Assembly (NCBI GenBank): GCA_035430165.1
Contig: DAOMGE010000025.1
Span: 1-40,456, forward strand
Reading direction: 5' to 3'
Source: UBA7239 sp035430165
GTDB lineage: Bacteria; Pseudomonadota; Gammaproteobacteria; Pseudomonadales; UBA7239
Length of the DNA: 40,456 nt
The notes beneath the pieces were generated by a model. That model had not been told where the DNA came from. It saw only the letters and a list, made by a program, of their open reading frames with translations, and searched no databases. Below are positions 34,804 to 40,456 of the stretch, piece after piece. The position numbers were made by a program, and so were the translations under genes. Numbering within the stretch: position 1 is the stretch's first letter; each line of letters starts with the position of its first letter.

Positions 34804-36339
34804 TTACTGGATGCCAAGTAAATTGCGCCCACTCATTTCTTTTGGTTGCGGCAAGCCCATCAGTGCCAGCAGGCTGGGCGCGACGTCGGCGAGTGTACCA
34901 CCGCCAGCGACTTTAACAGAACGCTGGCCTATATACAGGAAAGGCACCACATCACAGGTATGTTGGGTATGTGCCTGCTGCGCCTCATGGTCATACATCT
35001 GCTCGCAATTACCATGGTCGGCCGTGACCAGGCATTCGCCGCCGGCTGCCAGCACCGCATCGCGCACACGGCCGACACACTGGTCGAGCGCCTCCACGGC
35101 TTTTACTGCCGCATCAAACACCCCCGTGTGACCGACCATATCGCCATTGGCGTAGTTGCAGATGATGGCATCGTACTGGCCCGACGCAATCGCCTCGACC
35201 AGCCTGTCGGTAACTTCAAACGCGCTCATTTCAGGCTGCAAATCATAGGTTGCCACTTTCGGTGAATTGACCAGGATTCGTTGTTCGCCCGTGTAAAGTT
35301 CTTCACGACCTCCACTGAAAAAGAAAGTCACATGCGCATATTTTTCCGTCTCGGCGATACGCAACTGCGTCTTGCCGAGTTTTGCCAGGTAATCACCCAG
35401 CGTGTTTTCCAGCGTTGCTGGCGGGTATGCACACAAGGCATGGATATCGGCTGCATATTCACTGGTCATGACAAACGCAGACAGTTGTACCGTCTTCTTG
35501 CGGACAAAACCGTCGAACGCCGTATCAGTGAATGTGCGAGTCAATTGTCGCGCGCGATCGCCACGGAAATTCATGTAGATGATGGCATCCCCATCGTCCA
35601 GCGCGACAGGCTCACCAATGGCGGTGGGTTTTACAAACTCATCGTTTTCATCGCGTGCATACGCCGCCGCAAGCCCGGCTTGCGCCGTGTCAGCACAAAA
35701 TTCACCATGGCCTTGTGTCAACAAATCATACGCGCGCTCGACCCTGTCCCAGCGCTTGTCGCGATCCATGGCATAGTAACGGCCGCAGATACTCGCAAAA
35801 CGACCAACACCGAGTGCGTCGAGCTTGTCTTGTGCAAGTTTTATCGAAGACACGGCACTGCGTGGCGGCGTATCACGACCATCGAGAAAGGCATGCAGGT
35901 AGATTTTCGTAGCGCCACGCCTTGCCGCCATTTCCAGCATCGCGACGATATGATTTTCATGGCTGTGTACACCGCCCGGCGAGAGCAAGCCCCACACATG
36001 CACCGCCTTGCCCGCAGCAACAGCGTTGTCGATCGCTGCGCAATAAGCGGGATTCTCAAAAAAAGTACCGTCGGTGATGTCCTTGTCGATACGCGTCAAC
36101 TGCTGGTACACAATACGGCCGGCGCCGAGTGTCATGTGACCGACTTCGCTGTTGCCAAACTGGCCATCCGGCAACCCGACATCAAGACCGGAACCGGAAA
36201 TTAGCGAATGCGGGCTGTCACGCCACAATTGATCCCACACCGGTTTTTTTGCCGCTGCTATGGCATTGTCTTGCGCAGACTCGCGATAACCGAATCCATC
36301 AAGGATGAGCAGTACATGGGGTTTGCGTACTCGTGTCAT
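34804..36339 (-). CDS. gpmI: 2,3-bisphosphoglycerate-independent phosphoglycerate mutase
   Basis: 511 residues interconverting 3- and 2-phosphoglycerate with two manganese ions. The N-terminus has VLLILDGFGYRE (metal Asp), the phosphoserine site S64 in GQFGNSEVGHM, and HVWGLLSPGGVHSHENH. Later come LDGRDTPPRSA, NFRGDRARQLTR, NYANGDMVGHTG and VTADHGNCEQM with metal ligands. Length matches the family. It is the first gene of the gpmI-envC-nnrD-tsaE-amiB-mutL run. The 58 bases upstream to emrB show no clear promoter. Confidence 0.98.
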   Translation of the reverse strand: MTRVRKPHVLLILDGFGYRESAQDNAIAAAKKPVWDQLWRDSPHSLISGSGLDVGLPDGQFGNSEVGHMTLGAGRIVYQQLTRIDKDITDGTFFENPAYCAAIDNAVAAGKAVHVWGLLSPGGVHSHENHIVAMLEMAARRGATKIYLHAFLDGRDTPPRSAVSSIKLAQDKLDALGVGRFASICGRYYAMDRDKRWDRVERAYDLLTQGHGEFCADTAQAGLAAAYARDENDEFVKPTAIGEPVALDDGDAIIYMNFRGDRARQLTRTFTDTAFDGFVRKKTVQLSAFVMTSEYAADIHALCAYPPATLENTLGDYLAKLGKTQLRIAETEKYAHVTFFFSGGREELYTGEQRILVNSPKVATYDLQPEMSAFEVTDRLVEAIASGQYDAIICNYANGDMVGHTGVFDAAVKAVEALDQCVGRVRDAVLAAGGECLVTADHGNCEQMYDHEAQQAHTQHTCDVVPFLYIGQRSVKVAGGGTLADVAPSLLALMGLPQPKEMSGRNLLGIQ

Positions 36340-36397
36340 GGCCGTTCTGATACCGCGTGATTGGAGTTGGCGTTAGCGTGGGAACGTGCATTTTACG

Positions 36398-37951
36398 TCA
36401 ATCTGCGTGCATCGTCTCAGGCTTGGGATGTGCTTCCAGCGGACCGGGATTGCGCAGGGTAAAGGCCAGCGGAATGATGATCAGGGTCATCCACATGATC
36501 AGGCGAAAATCCTGCAGATAGGCGAGCTGTACCGCCTGTTTCAACACCTGGCCGTCGAGTGCGGCGAGGCCGAGTGGTGTCTGTGTATTCCAGATTTGTG
36601 GTAACACACCCCAATCCAGCAGATGATTGAACGGTGTGATATTTTCGGAAAGTATGGCGTGATTGCGCTGGATATTATCGGCAAGCTGCGTCACCACGAC
36701 CGAAATACCGATTCCGCTACCGATATTCCTGACCAGGCTGTAAATCGACGAACCTTCCGTACGCAATCTCGGATCCAGTGTCAGGAATGCAATCGTCGAT
36801 AATGGCACGAAAATATAACCCAGGCCCATACCCTGTAAAAAACCGACCCAGGTGATCGTCGACTGGCTGACATCCACGGTGAAATACGCCATCAGCCACA
36901 ACGACAGGCTGGTGCAAAAACCACCGAGCAGGATGATGGCGCGCGCGTCGATACGCCCCATCAGGCGAGTGGCAATGATCATCCCCATCATGGTGCCTGC
37001 ACCACGCGGCGCCAGTATCAGACCCGCATCAAACACCGAGTATCCCATCAGGTTTTGCAAGAACGGCGGCAACAGGGCGAGCGTCGCCAGCAATATCACG
37101 CCGACAAAAAATATCAGCACCAGCCCGACACAGAAATTGCGGTCCTGGAATAATTCCGGCTCGATGAACGGACGCTTGTGCGTAAACATGTGCACCATAA
37201 ACATATAGAAAAACACGGCGGAAATAATTGCCTCCGCGATAATTTCTTTCGACTGGAACCAGTACAGCGATTTGCCGCGATCCAGCAGCAACTGCAACGC
37301 GCCAACACTGATGGCGAGCAGCAAAAAACCGAAAAGATCAAACTTGCGCTCGCGATCCAGTGGCGATTCCTCAACCAGCGCCAACACACCGAGCAATGAC
37401 AGAATCCCGAAAGGCAGGTTGATGTAGAACACCCAGCGCCAGTTATAAAACTCGGTCAGCCAGCCACCGATAGTCGGGCCCAGTATCGGCGCCACCATCA
37501 CACCGATGCCCCACAATGCCATCGCCTTGCCGTGTTTTTCGCGCGGGAACGTATCGAGCAATACTGACTGTGAAATCGGCACCAGACACGCACCGAACAC
37601 ACCCTGCAGCATGCGCGACAATACGGCTTCGCTGAGCGTCTGCGCCATGCCACACAGGCCGGATGCAATCGTGAAACCCGCGACCGACCACACCAGCATG
37701 CGCTTGCGGCCGAAACGCCCGGAGATGAAGCCGGTCAGTGGCGTCATGATCGCCGCCATGATGATGTACGACGTCAGCACCCAGGAAATCTGGTCTTGTG
37801 TGGCCGACAGGGTGCCCTGCATGTGTGGCAGGGCAACGTTAGCAATCGTTGTGTCGAGGATCTGGATAATCGCCGCCAGCATCACCGCCGCTGCCAGCAG
37901 TGACTGCCGCATTTCCGGTGACAAACGCGCGATAAAACCGGGTTGGGTCAT
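36398..37951 (-). CDS. emrB: DHA2-family multidrug efflux MFS transporter (EmrB-like)
   Basis: 517 residues with about 14 membrane helices. The N-terminus carries LDTTIANVALPHMQGTLSAT, the DHA2 signature. SGRFGRKRMLVWSV is the loop 2-3 motif A, and LGPTIGGWLTEFYNWRWVFYINLPFG is antiporter motif C with its conserved follow-on. It should export hydrophobic drugs or acids with proton exchange through a tripartite pump with the adjacent EmrA-like adaptor. It starts 11 bases after emrA. Confidence 0.95.
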   Translation of the reverse strand: MTQPGFIARLSPEMRQSLLAAAVMLAAIIQILDTTIANVALPHMQGTLSATQDQISWVLTSYIIMAAIMTPLTGFISGRFGRKRMLVWSVAGFTIASGLCGMAQTLSEAVLSRMLQGVFGACLVPISQSVLLDTFPREKHGKAMALWGIGVMVAPILGPTIGGWLTEFYNWRWVFYINLPFGILSLLGVLALVEESPLDRERKFDLFGFLLLAISVGALQLLLDRGKSLYWFQSKEIIAEAIISAVFFYMFMVHMFTHKRPFIEPELFQDRNFCVGLVLIFFVGVILLATLALLPPFLQNLMGYSVFDAGLILAPRGAGTMMGMIIATRLMGRIDARAIILLGGFCTSLSLWLMAYFTVDVSQSTITWVGFLQGMGLGYIFVPLSTIAFLTLDPRLRTEGSSIYSLVRNIGSGIGISVVVTQLADNIQRNHAILSENITPFNHLLDWGVLPQIWNTQTPLGLAALDGQVLKQAVQLAYLQDFRLIMWMTLIIIPLAFTLRNPGPLEAHPKPETMHAD

Positions 37952-37962
37952 GGCGCTGTCGC

Positions 37963-38979
37963 TCAGCGTTTCAGCCAGCGTTGCAGGCGATTGCTGCCCG
38001 TGTCGATCTGTACCGTCACGCTCATGCCTGCGCGCAACTGGAGATTGGCATCGACCGGTTCGAGTTCAATTCGCACCGGAATACGCTGCACTACTTTTAC
38101 CCAGTTGCCCGAGGCATTTTGTGGCGGCAGGATGGAAAATTCTGCCCCACTGGCAGGACTGATGCTGGCCACATGCGCCGGCCAGTGTTTATCCGGATAC
38201 ATATCGATGCGCACACTGGCCTGCTGGCCGGGCGTCACATGTGTCAGGTCGATTTCATTAAAATTGGCATCGATCCACAGATTGTGATTTGACAACAGCG
38301 CCAGTGCAGGGCTGCCTGCATTCAGGTGCTGGCCGGGCTTTGGCAAATTGCTCACCACGCCATCAAACGGCGCCATCACCACTGCATGACCGAGATTGAT
38401 CTGCGCTTGCATGAGTTCAGCTGTCGCCACCTGATAGGCCGGATAATATTCCAGCGCTGCATCGGGATCGTGATTCAGGCTGGCATTGATACGCTCGATA
38501 TCCTGCTCCAGCACCAGCACTTGTTGGCGCGCCAGGTCGAGTGAGTGTTTGCGATCATCCAGCTGGATTTGCGAGGTAAAACGCTGCTTCGCCAGATCCG
38601 TTTGTCGCGCGTATTCCTTTTCCGCAAAACTGGCATTGGTATGCGCCACCGCCAGTTCTGCCTGGCGCGTCTTGTAACTCGCCTTCAGCGCTTCAAGATC
38701 TGTGCGTACTTTTTCCTGGTTGGCGCGCGCGCGTTGCAATGCCACATCAAACAGCGCGGTGTCGAGCCTGAACAGTGGCTGGCCCTTGCTGACAGGCTGG
38801 TTTTCATTCACCAGCACGTCACTGACGGCGGCAGAAATTTCAGGTGCCAGCATCACCTTGTCGGCTTTCAGAAAAGCATTTTCCGTTTCGACACTGCGAT
38901 CACCTGTCAAATAAAAATACAGGGCAATCGTGCCGACAATTACAGGACCGGTGATCAGGAGGATACGACGCATATTCAT
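37963..38979 (-). CDS. emrA: HlyD/EmrA-family membrane fusion protein
   Basis: 338 residues: one N-terminal membrane helix (ILLITGPVIVGTIALYFYL), a biotinyl-lipoyl-like half (VSDVLVNENQPVSKGQPLFRLD), a long alpha-helical hairpin (about 80-190), the return half (ATAELMQAQINLGHAVVMAPFDGVVSN) and a beta-barrel domain. It bridges the inner-membrane transporter to an outer-membrane channel. The ATG overlaps the MarR gene stop by four bases, so repressor and pump genes are coupled. No TolC-like gene is in the window. Confidence 0.95.
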   Translation of the reverse strand: MNMRRILLITGPVIVGTIALYFYLTGDRSVETENAFLKADKVMLAPEISAAVSDVLVNENQPVSKGQPLFRLDTALFDVALQRARANQEKVRTDLEALKASYKTRQAELAVAHTNASFAEKEYARQTDLAKQRFTSQIQLDDRKHSLDLARQQVLVLEQDIERINASLNHDPDAALEYYPAYQVATAELMQAQINLGHAVVMAPFDGVVSNLPKPGQHLNAGSPALALLSNHNLWIDANFNEIDLTHVTPGQQASVRIDMYPDKHWPAHVASISPASGAEFSILPPQNASGNWVKVVQRIPVRIELEPVDANLQLRAGMSVTVQIDTGSNRLQRWLKR

Positions 38980-39476
38980 ACAGCTTCTTCCGGAGTTTCA
39001 GGGATTGGTGGTGATACAGACTCAATCCTGAGCAGGTTTTCCTTCATCAATTGCAAGGTCTGGAAAAAAAGTTCGCGCTGGGCAGCAGTCAATCCGACAA
39101 CACTTTCCTCGCGGGTTTCTGTGCCGAGTGACCAGATTTTTTCGAGCAGGGGTCGTGCGCTTTCGCACAAGTACAGACGGAATGCCCGGCGATCGGCAGG
39201 ATCCCGGCGCCGCTCGATCAGGCCGGCGGTTTCCAGTTTGTCGAGCAGGCGCGCCAGTGTGATCGGCTGGACTTCGAGAATCTCGGCCAGTGCCACCTGC
39301 TGGATACCTTCGTTGCGGGACAGATGCAGGACAACGCGGCACTGCGCCTGTGTCAGGCCAAGGGCTTGCACACGGCGGTTGAAGTTGCGGCGCAGCAGGC
39401 GCGCCACATCATGCAACAGGAAGCCGAAAGCCCCTTCGGGCTCAGTCAGCGGTTGTGTGTTGGGGGATTCGGCCAT
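38976..39476 (-). CDS. MarR-family transcriptional regulator
   Basis: 166 residues forming a winged-helix dimeric repressor: FLLHDVARLLRRNFNRRVQ, LTQAQCRVVLHLSRNEG, VALAEILEVQPITLARLLDKLE (recognition helix) and GLIERRRDPADRRAFRLYL (wing with the conserved D-x-R). It is first in the repressor-emrA-emrB operon and faces a palindromic operator 15 bases before its ATG. It probably represses its own operon until a drug or phenolic ligand binds; the ligand is unknown. Confidence 0.95.
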   Translation of the reverse strand: MAESPNTQPLTEPEGAFGFLLHDVARLLRRNFNRRVQALGLTQAQCRVVLHLSRNEGIQQVALAEILEVQPITLARLLDKLETAGLIERRRDPADRRAFRLYLCESARPLLEKIWSLGTETREESVVGLTAAQRELFFQTLQLMKENLLRIESVSPPIPETPEEAV

Positions 39477-39491
39477 CGACAGTGCAGATCA

Positions 39492-39518
39492 CAGATAGTA
39501 AGTAATGCTTATTATCTG
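39492..39518. promoter_or_regulatory. Inverted repeat, likely MarR operator
   Basis: CAGATAGTAAG and CTTATTATCTG flank a five-base centre (TAATG). Ten of the 11 positions are perfectly complementary and the other is a G-T mismatch. Size and AT-rich centre fit MarR-family sites. It lies just upstream of the marR start. A TTGCAG on the minus strand (39516-39521) with TATCTG 18 bases further on would put the promoter inside the palindrome, so binding would block transcription. Confidence 0.65.
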
Positions 39519-39577
39519 CAAGGCTTGCTAGTTGTCTGTGCGTATTTTCCGTGGAAGGGAAAAGGCGCTTATTCGCT

Positions 39578-39607
39578 TTGGATAAACGTAACCCTGTGAG
39601 TTACACT
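39578..39607 (+). promoter_or_regulatory. Candidate higBA promoter with inverted repeat
   Basis: TTGGAT (39578-39583) and TACACT (39602-39607) are 18 bases apart. Between and across the -10 lies an inverted repeat, GTAAC-7-GTTAC (39588-39604). Type II antitoxins usually bind such repeats over their own promoter, so HigA is the expected binder. This is a pattern match and the arms are only five bases long. Confidence 0.42.
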
Positions 39608-39632
39608 GGCGCCACGATACGAGGATTAGGGA

Positions 39633-39911
39633 ATGATCCGCAGTTTCCGTCACAAGGGATTGAAACGCCTGTTTGATACAGGTGACGAAACGGGCGTGCA
39701 AAGAGCGCATGCAGGCAAATTGCGTTTGATCCTGGCTGCCATTGATTCGAGCACAAGCCCGCACGCACTGAATTTACCGGGCTTCCGGTTACATGGCTTA
39801 AAAGGCGCCCAGCAAGGACGCTGGTCGGTCTGGGTGAATGGCAACTGGCGCATTACCTTTGCTTTTCATGATGGTGATGCGTGGTTGCTGGATTATGAAG
39901 ATTATCACTGA
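39633..39911 (+). CDS. higB: HigB-type toxin (RelE superfamily mRNA interferase)
   Basis: 92 residues: MIRSFRHKGLKRLFDTGD at the N-terminus, then LNLPGFRLHGLKG and GRWSVWVNGNWRITFAF, the HigB core with conserved Arg/Trp near the active site. HigB toxins cut ribosome-bound mRNA. The toxin gene precedes the antitoxin by eight bases, the order characteristic of higBA. The ATG follows AGGGA very closely, with GAGG a little further upstream. Confidence 0.95.
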   Translation: MIRSFRHKGLKRLFDTGDETGVQRAHAGKLRLILAAIDSSTSPHALNLPGFRLHGLKGAQQGRWSVWVNGNWRITFAFHDGDAWLLDYEDYH

Positions 39912-39919
39912 GGTGTTAC

Positions 39920-40210
39920 ATGGCAGGCATGCATAACCCACCGCACCCCGGCACTTTGTTAGCGGAAGTGATCTTGCCGGAAACCGGATTAAATATCACC
40001 CAGGCTGCTGTCGCGCTCGATGTTTCGCGCAAAACCTTGTCGGCAATACTTAATGGCCGCCAGGGTGTTTCCGCTGAAATGGCTTTGCGGATTACAAAAG
40101 CGTTTGGCGGCGAGGCGCAGATGTGGCTGACAATGCAAGACAGCTACGATCTTTGGCAAGCCAGCAAGACAGTTGATTTGAGCCACATACGCCGCATAAA
40201 AGCTGCTTGA
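39920..40210 (+). CDS. higA: HigA-type antitoxin (XRE-family HTH)
   Basis: 96 residues beginning with the family pattern HNPPHPGTLLAEVILPETG. The helix-turn-helix is ITQAAVALDVSRKTLSAILNGRQGVSAEMA, and AQMWLTMQDSYDLWQA is the typical HigA tail helix. It neutralises HigB and should repress the pair from the upstream inverted repeat. GAGG lies about 7 bases before the ATG. Confidence 0.95.
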   Translation: MAGMHNPPHPGTLLAEVILPETGLNITQAAVALDVSRKTLSAILNGRQGVSAEMALRITKAFGGEAQMWLTMQDSYDLWQASKTVDLSHIRRIKAA

Positions 40211-40235
40211 TCTGTTAATGCGAAAAGGAGAGAAA

Positions 40236-40456
40236 ATGCTGGTTGGGTTTAAAAATGTACCACTGTTTAAAAAATAATCCCTCCGGCACCTTTTTGCCGT
40301 CTGTTGTTTTCGCAGATGATAATGACATAAATCAAAATCAAGTTTCCGTTAATTTTTGTGGTGGAATGCTGTCTAAGAGTTTAGTCAATGAAAATAATAC
40401 GATAAACGAGGAGATATTTTTCAATGAAAAGCTTGTGATTCGCACGGAGATTAGTT
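40236..40456 (+). CDS. Partial AT-rich gene at window edge, frame unresolved
   Basis: AAGGAGAG precedes an ATG at 40236, but that frame stops after 13 codons (LVGFKNVPLFKK). A different frame, with an ATG at 40255 but no site nearby, is open to the window end (YHCLKNNPSGTFLPSVVF and onward; a further ATG at 40366). If the A6 run at 40269-40274 were A5, the two would join into one protein (LVGFKNVPLFK-NNPSGTF). Base composition is clearly more AT-rich than the rest of the window. I do not recognise the product. Confidence 0.4.

Noticed and set aside
35281..36204. Plus-strand open frame of 307 codons
   Set aside because: Antisense shadow of gpmI.
1..40456. CRISPR arrays, tRNAs, rRNAs, insertion sequences
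   Set aside because: No spaced direct repeats, no cloverleaf-like sequence with a TTCGA arm in a gap, and no transposase motif were seen. Gaps between genes are too short for most of these.

Overview
The window comes from a gammaproteobacterium. The evidence is conserved neighbourhoods: gmk-rpoZ-spoT-ridA; rsmI divergent from lpoA-yraN; nnrD-tsaE-amiB-mutL; gpmI-envC; and hemF-aroE. A DUF6316-type protein and an endonuclease-type MutL point towards the Pseudomonadales/Cellvibrionales side rather than the enterics. The species cannot be fixed from sequence alone. Coding density is very high, and no stretch above about 250 bases lacks a gene. I saw no tRNA, rRNA, CRISPR array, insertion sequence or prophage gene.

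Region 1 (1-8320) is the most unusual. On the minus strand, in transcription order, are a PP2C phosphatase, a 1558-residue membrane Ser/Thr kinase ending in a SUMF1/FGE-type domain, a small tail-anchored protein, and a TpsB (FhaC/ShlB) outer-membrane secretion pore cut by the window edge. A class III cyclase fused to an FHA domain is transcribed divergently. Together they look like a phospho-signalling module attached to two-partner secretion. Region 2 (8317-9807) is a di-heme cytochrome of the SO2930 type.

Region 3 (9892-16093, plus strand) holds folK, a deoxynucleoside kinase, panB, gmk, rpoZ, spoT, ridA and a small membrane protein. Region 4 (16117-23406, minus strand) runs lpoA-yraN-tsaC-hemF-aroE and then a FecCD/BtuCDF-type importer (binding protein, permease, ATPase). 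Several of these junctions overlap by four bases. Region 5 (23428-27497) has rsmI translationally coupled to an exported sulfatase, a small Rieske protein, a LEA-2 lipoprotein and a duplicated DUF6316-like protein.

Region 6 (27564-36339, minus strand) is a long cell-envelope and tRNA-modification cluster: gpmI-envC-nnrD-tsaE-amiB-mutL. The envC reading frame is split. The signal-peptide half and the LytM half lie in two frames, joined at an A AAA AAG heptamer with a hairpin downstream. This could be programmed -1 frameshifting, phase variation or a one-base sequence error. Region 7 (36398-39518) is an EmrAB-type efflux pump with a MarR repressor and a clear operator palindrome. The right end has a HigBA toxin-antitoxin pair followed by an AT-rich partial gene, which suggests the start of an accessory region.
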